Assembly: GCA_023245725.1 (NCBI GenBank)
Contig: JAHFJU010000084.1
Span: forward strand, 1 to 5,816
Length of the DNA stretch: 5,816 nt
From: Candidatus Peregrinibacteria bacterium
GTDB lineage: Bacteria; Patescibacteriota; Gracilibacteria; UBA1369; UM-FILTER-53-11
Reading direction: 5' to 3'
Of this stretch, positions 1 through 4,694 are shown piece by piece. Both the position numbers and the translations under genes were made by a program. The notes below the pieces were generated by a model. It worked only from the letters and a program-made list of their open reading frames with translations. It was not told the origin of the DNA and searched no databases. Every line of letters starts with the position of its first letter. Position 1 is the stretch's first letter.

Positions 1-2
1 TT

Positions 3-41
3 GCTCGCCAAAACGAAAAAATCAAATTCTTATTCCTATAA
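3..41 (+). CDS. possible 3' end of the cassette 1 gene (partial)
   Basis: One frame is open from the window edge and reads ARQNEKIKFLFL before a TAA at 39-41. It could be the tail of the gene belonging to cassette 1, since a gene is expected just upstream of attC1. The other two forward frames are also open from the edge and run into attC1, ending at 102 and about 116, so the correct frame cannot be settled here. A small hairpin (CCGC-TTAC-GCGG, about 53-64) lies between this stop and attC1. No function can be suggested. Confidence 0.25.
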   Translation, partial: ARQNEKIKFLFL

Positions 42-116
42 AAAAGCGATCCCGCTTACGCGGAATCAAAGGAAAAAATGTAAATCATATAACACGGGCT
101 AGCCGGTTCGCTTGCT

Positions 117-350
117 AAAAATATTCACAATATCTTAATCTAAATAAGTTATGACAGAAATAATTGGAATAATCATAATTATTCAATTGGCTGGAGTTAT
201 CTATTTGCTCTTAAGCTTAAAAGGAACGCTAGAAGCTTTTCATGAAAGAGCTCATAATTATTTCACTTACAGCAAAAAAATCACTTCAGAAGAGCTAGAT
301 TATCTTTTAGGAAAACATCTTTCAAAAAAATAAATATTGTGAATATTTTT
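117..350 (+). mobile_element. insert with 17-bp terminal inverted repeats inside attC1
   Basis: A perfect 17-bp inverted repeat, AAAAATATTCACAATAT at 117-133 and its complement at 334-350, encloses one small ORF (151-333). GCT lies immediately outside both ends (114-116 and 351-353), as a 3-bp target duplication would. The insert interrupts attC1, whose two halves still pair. It encodes no transposase, so any mobility would have to be supplied in trans. A diverged counterpart lies at the equivalent point of attC6 (3797-4045). An alternative is that this is a long natural loop of the attC that carries an ORF. Confidence 0.6.
151..333 (+). CDS. small single-span membrane protein, 60 aa
   Basis: The product starts with an uninterrupted hydrophobic stretch (residues about 4-23, rich in I and L) that should form one membrane helix. 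A charged, helix-prone tail follows (about 24-60, with LEAFHERAHNYF and EELDYLLGKHLSKK). There is no Shine-Dalgarno sequence; the leader is TAAATAAGTT. The TAA stop (331-333) abuts the right terminal inverted repeat, so the gene fills the attC1 insert almost exactly. I do not recognise a family. The size and layout resemble small membrane toxins or phage-encoded membrane peptides, but nothing in the sequence proves either. The protein is unrelated in sequence to the small ORF in attC6, although both begin with a membrane segment. Confidence 0.6.
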   Translation: MTEIIGIIIIIQLAGVIYLLLSLKGTLEAFHERAHNYFTYSKKITSEELDYLLGKHLSKK

Positions 351-427
351 GCTCGCTCACCCATATTTGCCAGCAGTCGCCCTTCGGGCATATTGTACTG
401 CTGTCAAACATCGGCTAGCCCGGAACG

Positions 428-1011
428 TTAAGTGAAATAGCCGAATAAACAATTATGGGAATAAAAACGGCAACAATTAGTGACGCTAAAGAAATGCACA
501 GAATTCATACAAGTGCAGTTAGAACAACATGCAAAAAATTTTATACCGAAAAACAAATAGGGGCATGGCTCGAAGGCCGTTCACCAGAGGGCTATAATGA
601 AGGCATCAACAAAGGAGATATGTTTATCGCAGAAGAAAAGGGTAAAATAGTTGGCTTCGGCCATGCAATTCCAGGTAAAATTGTTGCCGTTTTTGTCGAT
701 CCAGCTTTTCACGGTAAAGGAGTCGGAAAATTACTTTTAGATCACGGACTTCAAATTGCACTAAAAGGTCATCAAAATATCAAAGCTGAATCGACTATCA
801 ATGCAGAAGGTTTTTATGAAAAACACGGTTTTGTAAAAGTAAAAAAAGATTCTGTCACAAGAAGAGGCATTGAAATTCCCATAATTGTTATGGAATATTC
901 GGCTACATCACCTAACAGCGCATAAACGGCTCGGCTGAGGCCGCGCCCAAGTTGTGCAGATGTGGCCTTCGGCATATTATACATCTGCACAACTTCGTTT
1001 ATGCGCGGACG
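428..1011 (+). mobile_element. gene cassette 2 (GNAT)
   Basis: The cassette is delimited by the G/TT cleavage points of attC1 (427/428) and attC2 (1011/1012). Its ends form a private inverted repeat: 427-446 (GTTAAGTGAAATAGCCGAAT) pairs with 897-916 at 17 of 20 positions, with mismatches at positions 5, 10 and 11. In the excised circle these arms would lie on either side of the attC hairpin and lengthen its stem. The gene occupies nearly the whole cassette, and no promoter is evident inside it. Confidence 0.75.
455..925 (+). CDS. GNAT-family N-acetyltransferase, 156 aa
   Basis: This is a cytoplasmic acyl-CoA-dependent acetyltransferase of the GNAT fold. The acetyl-CoA loop is visible as VDPAFHGKGVGKLLL (about 81-95; HGKGVG corresponds to R/QxxGxG/A). 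It is followed by the later GNAT segment NAEGFYEKHGF (about 116-126) and a closing beta-strand IPIIVMEY. The length is normal for a single-domain GNAT. The substrate cannot be told from sequence; small-molecule, peptide and protein targets are all possible. The start ATG lies 9 nt beyond the left cassette arm with no Shine-Dalgarno sequence. The reading frame runs through the R'' box of attC2, so the last five codons (PNSA plus stop) are encoded by the recombination site. Confidence 0.85.
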   Translation: MGIKTATISDAKEMHRIHTSAVRTTCKKFYTEKQIGAWLEGRSPEGYNEGINKGDMFIAEEKGKIVGFGHAIPGKIVAVFVDPAFHGKGVGKLLLDHGLQIALKGHQNIKAESTINAEGFYEKHGFVKVKKDSVTRRGIEIPIIVMEYSATSPNSA

Positions 1012-1017
1012 TTAGCG
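910..1017 (+). other. attC2 recombination site, 108 bp
   Basis: R'' is ACCTAAC (910-916) and R' is GTTAGCG (1011-1017). The outer stem pairs GCGCATAAACG with CGTTTATGCGC, and the R' side carries extra bases (GGAC). A bulge ending in CGCGCCCA follows. The inner 15-bp stem pairs AAGTTGTGCAGATGT with its exact complement around GGCCTTCGGCATATTAT. Box order and the asymmetric extra bases fit the integron attC family. The stop codon of the GNAT gene lies in the left outer stem. Confidence 0.9.
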
Positions 1018-1851
1018 GAAATAGAAAACATTTTTGAAAGTTGATATTCGCCAATTTTATTAAACCAAAATGGAGAGCCTCACATTTATAGGAACAATTT
1101 TGACCATACACATATTGGCATGGCTTACACCAGGTCCGCTTTTTGTGCTGATAATTCGCAATTCATTAGTTTACTCGCGCAAGACAGGCATTTGGACTGC
1201 AGTGGGATTTTCAATCGGCAATTTCATTCATATTGCATTCGCAGTTTTTGGAATTTCGCTCATCATCTCAACATCGCCTATTGCTTCAACAATAGTAAAA
1301 TTCCTAGGCGCTGGCTATTTGACATATTTGGGGATAAAAACACTGCTCATGAAAATTGACGCACAAAAAGCGAACACTACTTCTTTTGAGCACAAAAATA
1401 TTTCGACTTTTCACGCGGTCAAAATTGGCTTTTTAACAAATATTCTAAGCATTGGCGCATATCTATTTTTCGCAAGTATTTTTGCAACCGTATTATCAAA
1501 CGGCTCTCCATTTTGGGTGACAGGCTTTTTGGCAGTAGCCATGCCGCTCAATACATTTGTTATGGCTTCTATTCTTTCGTTGTTTTTCACGCAAAAAAGA
1601 GTCAGAACTGTTTATACAAGGTTTCACAATGTCCTTAACAAATGTCTTGGCGCGGCATTGATTCTGTTTGCGTTGCTGGTTCTTTTTAACAGATAAAAAT
1701 GGCGAATAGAATTCATACTAAAAATGTTTTCTACATCCGCTAACAGCGTGTATGCGGCTACGCTCCCGATGGTCGCTTCGCCCATATTTGCTGGCTGTAC
1801 CGCACTTCGTGCGATATTATACAGCCAGCAAACATCGCATACACGCGGACG
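1012..1851 (+). mobile_element. gene cassette 3 (LysE-type exporter)
   Basis: The cassette is bounded by attC2 and attC3. It has the most extensive flanking inverted repeat in the window. Positions 1011-1035 pair with 1720-1744 at 23 of 25 positions, with mismatches only at 10 and 11. A second block, TATTCGCCAATTTTAT (1045-1060), pairs with 1693-1708 at 15 of 16. The right block begins at the stop codon of the gene, so the whole gene lies in the loop of a potential long hairpin. Confidence 0.8.
1070..1696 (+). CDS. LysE/RhtB-family amino-acid exporter, 208 aa
   Basis: This is an inner-membrane exporter of the LysE/RhtB superfamily, whose members expel amino acids or related small molecules. 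The signature TPGP is at residues 20-23 after the first helix. It is followed by the glycine-rich second helix (GFSIGNFIHIAFAVFG, about 46-61) and the third with GAGYLTYLG (about 80-88). The length (208 aa) and roughly six hydrophobic spans fit the family. The usual LNPK-like motif of the fourth helix is replaced by NILSIG (about 124-129), which may alter substrate choice or indicate a divergent subgroup. The ATG is preceded by TTAAACCAAA with no Shine-Dalgarno sequence. The exported substrate is unknown. Confidence 0.88.
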   Translation: MESLTFIGTILTIHILAWLTPGPLFVLIIRNSLVYSRKTGIWTAVGFSIGNFIHIAFAVFGISLIISTSPIASTIVKFLGAGYLTYLGIKTLLMKIDAQKANTTSFEHKNISTFHAVKIGFLTNILSIGAYLFFASIFATVLSNGSPFWVTGFLAVAMPLNTFVMASILSLFFTQKRVRTVYTRFHNVLNKCLGAALILFALLVLFNR

Positions 1852-1857
1852 TTAGGC
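1738..1857 (+). other. attC3 recombination site, 120 bp
   Basis: R'' is CGCTAAC (1738-1744) and R' is GTTAGGC (1851-1857). The outer stem pairs GCGTGTATGCG with CGCATACACGC. A long one-sided bulge ends in TTCGCCCATAT. The inner 13-bp stem TTTGCTGGCTGTA pairs exactly with TACAGCCAGCAAA, topped by GCACTTCGTGC and followed by ATATTA. The R'' box is the exact complement of the R' at the left end of the same cassette (GTTAGCG), as expected for a cassette that has circulated as a unit. Confidence 0.92.
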
Positions 1858-2297
1858 GAAAAAGATTCAAACTTAACATTAAACAAACAATATGGAGTTC
1901 ACTATATATCTTGTATCAATAATATTATTTCTTTTTGGCTTAAAAAAGCTAACAAAAAAATTGCCATGGTGGAGTAGAGGAGTCATTCTTACATGCATCG
2001 GATTATTTTTCCTACTATTCGTAATATCAGGCTATACAGTAATTATCGACTGTTACTTTAGCAAAGATTTCAAATGTAGTATTGGGCCAGTTTTTGGTTT
2101 TTCAACTTATTCAATTTTTTTGTTTATTGGCCTTGGATTTATCATGTTCTTTCTAGAGCTAATAAAAGCTACAAAAAGAAAAAAATGAGGTTGAATCTTC
2201 ATCGCCTAACAGCGTATATCTGGCTCACAAAAGTTCGCCCATATTCAGCGATGATGATAAAATCATATCATCGCTGAACATCAGATATACGCAAACG
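1852..2297 (+). mobile_element. gene cassette 4 (small membrane protein)
   Basis: The cassette is bounded by attC3 and attC4. The private inverted repeat pairs GTTAGGCGAAAAAGATTCAA (1851-1870) with 2191-2210 at 18 of 20 positions, and the two mismatches fall at positions 10 and 11. The gene stop lies 3 nt before the right arm. Confidence 0.78.
1892..2188 (+). CDS. hypothetical three-span membrane protein, 98 aa
   Basis: Three hydrophobic segments are visible: about residues 3-17 (TIYLVSIILFLFGL), 29-52 (GVILTCIGLFFLLFVISGYTV) and 68-90 (GFSTYSIFLFIGLGFIMFFLE). The tail is strongly basic (KATKRKK), which argues for that end being cytoplasmic. A short loop with two cysteines (DCYFSKDFKC) separates spans 2 and 3 and might form a disulfide if it is outside. 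Initiation is without a Shine-Dalgarno sequence, after TTAAACAAACAAT. I recognise no family. Small membrane proteins of this sort are common in cassette arrays. Confidence 0.7.
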   Translation: MEFTIYLVSIILFLFGLKKLTKKLPWWSRGVILTCIGLFFLLFVISGYTVIIDCYFSKDFKCSIGPVFGFSTYSIFLFIGLGFIMFFLELIKATKRKK

Positions 2298-2303
2298 TTA
2301 GAC
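2204..2303 (+). other. attC4 recombination site, 100 bp
   Basis: R'' is GCCTAAC (2204-2210) and R' is GTTAGAC (2297-2303). The outer stem pairs GCGTATATCTG with CAGATATACGC. The bulge ends in TTCGCCCATAT. The inner 12-bp stem pairs TTCAGCGATGAT with ATCATCGCTGAA around GATAAAATCAT. The bulge and outer-stem layout match attC2 and attC3, but the cap lacks the TTCG seen in those sites. Confidence 0.9.
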
Positions 2304-3011
2304 GAAAAAAATTAAAACCATTCAAACATATTATATAATTTCATGGATGAAAATTTGAGGCCAAATGAAGTGGAGAAAGAATTTCTCATACTAGCGTATA
2401 ATAGATTTTATGATATTTTTGAGGAAATCATGTCTGATGCTTTTTGGAAAAAGAGAAAAAAGTCACGTTTTTTAATTATCAAAGAAGGCTTCGCTGTGTA
2501 CTCAGAGTTATTAAACTACGAACCACTTAAGTGGGTAATTGAACATTTGAAAAAAGCGCGACCACCTATGGAGGCTGAGATTGGAAGTGAGCTATTTAAA
2601 TTTATCAGAAATGTAGTGGCTCATTTTCCTTTTTTTGAATGTTGGGATGATGTATATGTGAGCAAAAGAATTGTTAATTGGAATCAAGATGGTCAATCTA
2701 TAGATAAATTTCTAAAAAAATATACAGGCAAAGAACTAGTAAAATATAGGTTCTGGGAGCCGAAAAAAAGAAAAATGACCTACTTGAGCATTAGCTTTCC
2801 TCAAATATATCAAGAAGACAATAAAATTTATTTGAAAGAAATTCTTTCCGAAAAAGAAGGCGTCAAATTTTCATTTATACTAATGAAGCAAATTTTAAAT
2901 ACACAGGTTGATGAATAATGGTTTTAATTTTCATCGTCTAACACTCGATATCCGCAAGGGCTAAAGCCACATTTCAATTCGCTTCATTGAAACGTCGGAT
3001 ATCGAGAAACG
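2298..3011 (+). mobile_element. gene cassette 5 (HEPN-like protein)
   Basis: The cassette is bounded by attC4 and attC5. The left arm 2297-2321 pairs with 2918-2942 at 23 of 25 positions, and both mismatches are at positions 10 and 11. The right arm starts on the last base of the stop codon. Confidence 0.78.
2343..2918 (+). CDS. hypothetical protein with HEPN-like RNxxxH motif, 191 aa
   Basis: This is a soluble, mostly helical N-terminal half followed by a mixed region with a basic patch (EPKKRKMTY). Residues 89-94 read RNVVAH, which matches the Rx4-6H active-site motif (with N after R) of HEPN RNases, placed in a helix after LFKFI. HEPN proteins are metal-independent RNases found in toxin-antitoxin and anti-phage systems. 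The match here rests on the motif and helical context only, so the assignment is tentative. No antitoxin partner is encoded in the cassette. The start ATG follows TTATATAATTTC with no Shine-Dalgarno sequence. Alternatives are an uncharacterised cassette protein in which the motif is accidental, or an inactive HEPN relative. Confidence 0.65.
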   Translation: MDENLRPNEVEKEFLILAYNRFYDIFEEIMSDAFWKKRKKSRFLIIKEGFAVYSELLNYEPLKWVIEHLKKARPPMEAEIGSELFKFIRNVVAHFPFFECWDDVYVSKRIVNWNQDGQSIDKFLKKYTGKELVKYRFWEPKKRKMTYLSISFPQIYQEDNKIYLKEILSEKEGVKFSFILMKQILNTQVDE

Positions 3012-3017
3012 TTATGT
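2936..3017 (+). other. attC5 recombination site, 82 bp
   Basis: R'' is GTCTAAC (2936-2942) and R' is GTTATGT (3011-3017). The outer stem pairs CTCGATATCCG (2944-2954) exactly with CGGATATCGAG (2996-3006). The bulge is shorter (CAAGGGCTAAAGCCACAT) and the inner stem is TTTCAAT/ATTGAAA. This is the shortest site of the array and lacks the TTCG-capped apex. Confidence 0.88.
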
Positions 3018-3048
3018 GAAATAATTATGGCAACTAATCAATAAATTT

Positions 3049-3750
3049 ATGTCAGATACCGAGGAAGTATCGAAAGCAATTCAGGAAGTTGCAAGACTTG
3101 GGGACAAGGGATTGGACACCGCCCAAAAAGCGGGCAGTTTTTTTGCAAAAGTTTTCAAATCACCAATAGAAGAATTATCGAATATCATCCACGACAAATT
3201 ACGCTTTGTCAGATGGAAAAGACTTGTAGAGATGTCTGATGAAGTTAATGTTATTTTAGATAGTCGTGGTGTAACCGAAACAAGAGCTTTACCACCAAAA
3301 TTAGCTATACCATTACTAGAAGATGGATCTCTAGAAGATGATGATGAGCTCAAGTCTTTATGGAGTAAATTGCTTGCAAACGCACTTGATCCAAATTTTA
3401 CAGATGATATTCGATACGGATTTATCGAGATGCTCAAGAATGTAACTGGGAAAGAAGTGCTTTTACTAAAAAAACTATACGAATCACTTATTGCTCAGGA
3501 TTTTCTAAATGATATTTCACAGCTTTCGACGCGTCATTTCGATAAAAAACAGATAACAAAAATTCTTCAAATCACACCTGAGCAATATCTAGTTTCGGCG
3601 CACAATCTAATGAGACTTCAATTGATTGCCCCAGCTGTGATAAGTGGTGGTGTATCTATCGGGTCTAATCCCTTGTCATCCTACAAAGGAACTGATGTTG
3701 TTTATCTAACAGCACTTGGTGTTAAATTTATTGAGGCATGTATAAAATAG
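3049..3750 (+). CDS. Abi-alpha (DUF4393) family protein, 233 aa
   Basis: The protein has the hallmark central segment of the DUF4393/Abi-alpha family: PPKLAIPLLEDGSLEDDDEL (about 82-101) followed by LWSKLLANALDP (about 104-115). The family is named for association with abortive phage infection, but its biochemical activity is not established. A helical N-terminal region (about 5-50) precedes this, and the C-terminal part (about 125-233) looks like helices ending in a small winged-helix-like stretch (YLTALGVKFIEACIK). No membrane span is evident. The start follows AATCAATAAATTT with no Shine-Dalgarno sequence, and the stop lies 3 nt before the right cassette arm. Its place next to a HEPN-like cassette suggests a phage-defence leaning of the array, which is an inference. 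Confidence 0.78.
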   Translation: MSDTEEVSKAIQEVARLGDKGLDTAQKAGSFFAKVFKSPIEELSNIIHDKLRFVRWKRLVEMSDEVNVILDSRGVTETRALPPKLAIPLLEDGSLEDDDELKSLWSKLLANALDPNFTDDIRYGFIEMLKNVTGKEVLLLKKLYESLIAQDFLNDISQLSTRHFDKKQITKILQITPEQYLVSAHNLMRLQLIAPAVISGGVSIGSNPLSSYKGTDVVYLTALGVKFIEACIK

Positions 3751-3796
3751 CATTGCCATAATTACATCACTTAATATGGCATAGTCGGTTCGTTCC

Positions 3797-4045
3797 CTAA
3801 AATTATCCACTAATAAATCCATTTATGAAAAATTCTATACTATTCTAATTACGATTATTTGCCTCTTTGTAATTCAGCTGTATTGGTTTGGTATCAGACC
3901 AACAAAAACAAAAAAAAGCTGTTATGAAGAAAATCAAAAGAGTAAAGAGACAATTTCTGCTTTAGATATATCTGACGAAAGATGCGAAGCATTAGTAGAC
4001 AGAGCTTACGAAGAATGTTTACAAAAAAATGGATTATAATTTTAG
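3797..4045 (+). mobile_element. insert with terminal inverted repeats inside attC6
   Basis: CTAAAATTAT (3797-3806) and its exact complement ATAATTTTAG (4036-4045) bound a 249-bp stretch holding one small, frameshifted gene. The pairing continues imperfectly (CCA against TGG). The termini resemble those of the attC1 insert (AAAATTATCCAC against AAAAATATTCAC) and sit at the same point of the attC bulge. No clear target duplication remains. The gene content differs from the attC1 insert, so the shared part is the ends and the target, not the cargo. Confidence 0.5.
3825..4039 (+). pseudogene. small signal-anchor protein gene, apparent frameshift
   Basis: From the ATG at 3825 the frame closes after seven codons (MKNSILF, stop 3846-3848). 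Adding one A to the A5 run at 3828-3832 gives a continuous 71-aa product that begins MKKFYTILITIICLFVIQLY and ends at the TAA of 4037-4039. The restored protein has two lysines, a hydrophobic core (about 4-22) and WFG, like a signal peptide or membrane anchor. A hydrophilic helical domain with cysteines near residues 33, 54 and 65 follows. No ATG, GTG or TTG start exists in the downstream frame before the hydrophobic part. The loss could be a real inactivating or phase-variable slip, or a homopolymer read error. No family is recognised. Confidence 0.55.
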
Positions 4046-4098
4046 CAAGCTCATCCAAATTTTACCAACACAAAACTTCGGCTACACCCAAACGTTAT

Positions 4099-4587
4099 AT
4101 GAATATTATTGAGACATTCAATACAATCCGGGACGTGCCGTATAGAATTCCTCTTACTTCAAATGAGGTGGACAATTGTTGTAGCGGTAAAGCGAGAATG
4201 TTGAAAGTATATTTTGACAAAGAGGGGTATGAATCCCGCTATCGTGTCTGTGAATTTCGGTGGCCAGCACTCGGCCTTCCTCAATCTATCTTATCTGTTC
4301 CGCACGATGATCTTTCAAGTCATGTGTATTTAGAAGTGAAAATAAATGATAAATGGATAGATGTTGATCCGACGTGGGACATGGCAATAAATTCAATTTT
4401 CAAATCGAATCAGTGGGATGGAAAAAGTAATACGACTGTAGCAGTCCCAGTCATCTCTAAATATGATGATGAAAAAAGCGATAGTATTATGAGTAATGAA
4501 ACGCCCGAGATCATCGAGAAAAATTTAACTGTGAATGGTCTGTTCTATAGGGTATTTAATGATTGGCTTGATCAAATTAGGAATTAA
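4099..4587 (+). CDS. transglutaminase-like cysteine-peptidase-fold protein, 162 aa
   Basis: The three parts of a papain-like transglutaminase core are visible in order. The Cys region is NCCSGKARMLKVYFDKEGY (about 26-44, probable nucleophile Cys28). The His region is SHVYLEV (His75). The Asp region is WIDVDPTWD (Asp90). Such domains act as peptidases, amidases or transamidases, and the substrate is unknown here. An open frame continues upstream to 3982, but that part overlaps the insert gene in attC6 and is not a convincing N-terminus. The ATG at 4099 lies inside the R' box of attC6 (GTTATATG). The N-terminus IETFNTIRDVPYRIPL fits a natural protein start. No Shine-Dalgarno sequence is present. 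It is the last cassette gene of the array. Confidence 0.72.
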   Translation: MNIIETFNTIRDVPYRIPLTSNEVDNCCSGKARMLKVYFDKEGYESRYRVCEFRWPALGLPQSILSVPHDDLSSHVYLEVKINDKWIDVDPTWDMAINSIFKSNQWDGKSNTTVAVPVISKYDDEKSDSIMSNETPEIIEKNLTVNGLFYRVFNDWLDQIRN

Positions 4588-4694
4588 ATGTTAGGAAAAT
4601 AAAACAAGATCTTAAAATTATACATCACTTGACAAGTTGCTGAAGGTATATTACCCGGTATAGATAGGAATTAGTTCAAATTCAATCTATCTAT
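4588..4694 (+). other. array/backbone junction with possible attC remnant and promoter
   Basis: No intact attC follows cassette 7. CATCACTTGAC (4623-4633) resembles the CATC-plus-R'' ends of the other cassettes (compare CATCACTTAAT in cassette 6) and may be a truncated right end. Its upstream bases pair only weakly with the left arm of cassette 7. GTTAGGA (4590-4596) looks like an isolated R' box. Downstream, TTGCTG (4637-4642), a 16-bp spacer and TATAGA (4659-4664) form a possible promoter for the next gene, about 30 nt before its ATG. All three readings are tentative. Confidence 0.3.

Larger units (their letters stand above)
87..433 (+). other. attC1 recombination site, interrupted by a 234-bp insert
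   Basis: The R'' box is ATATAAC (87-93) and the R' box is GTTAAGT (427-433). The stem arms CGGGCTAGCCG (about 95-105) and CGGCTAGCCCG (412-422) are exact complements, so both halves belong to the same site. The inner hairpin pairs CAGCAGT with ACTGCTG around CGCCCTTCGGGC and ATATTGT. Without the insert at 117-350 the site would be about 113 bp, matching its neighbours (82-120 bp). Cleavage by an integron integrase would fall after G427, which makes this the left border of cassette 2. The insert sits in the unpaired bulge between the outer and inner stems, so the two recombination boxes remain intact. Confidence 0.8.
3012..4094 (+). mobile_element. gene cassette 6 (Abi-alpha) with interrupted attC
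   Basis: The cassette is bounded by attC5 and attC6. The left arm 3011-3032 pairs with 3754-3775 at 18 of 22 positions. The shared mismatches at 10 and 11 are present, plus decay at positions 1 and 5 in the R'' box. This pairing identifies the true end of the gene-bearing part even though the R'' box is degenerate. The cassette is unusually long because attC6 contains a second small gene. Confidence 0.7.
3769..4100 (+). other. attC6 recombination site, degenerate and interrupted
   Basis: The R'' position is ACTTAAT (3769-3775), which differs from the expected ACATAAC. R' is a good GTTATAT (4094-4100). Outer arms ATGGCATAGTCGG and CGGCTACACCC still pair partly. Sequence on both sides of the insert aligns with attC1: TCGGTTCGTTCCCT against CCGGTTCGCTTGCT on the left, and AGCTCATCCAAATTT against CGCTCACCCATATTT on the right. 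The inner hairpin is largely lost. The site is probably weak or inactive as a whole, although its R' box still marks the left end of cassette 7. Confidence 0.65.

Noticed and set aside
1120..1359. 79-aa + strand ORF
   Set aside because: It lies wholly inside the LysE-type exporter gene in another frame and has no family signature.
87..3017. CRISPR array or REP-type repeats
   Set aside because: The repeated units differ in stem sequence and share only boxes and architecture, each follows a gene, and the end boxes match attC rules.
3081..3437. 118-aa - strand ORF
   Set aside because: It is a serine-rich antisense shadow of the Abi-alpha gene.
3982..4098. N-terminal extension of the transglutaminase-like protein by 39 residues
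   Set aside because: It overlaps the restored small gene and the attC6 right half in another frame, and the added residues look non-protein-like. The ATG at 4099 gives a natural start.
4629..4634. TTGACA as a -35 box
   Set aside because: No fitting -10 box lies 16-18 bp downstream, and the bases overlap the possible R'' remnant.
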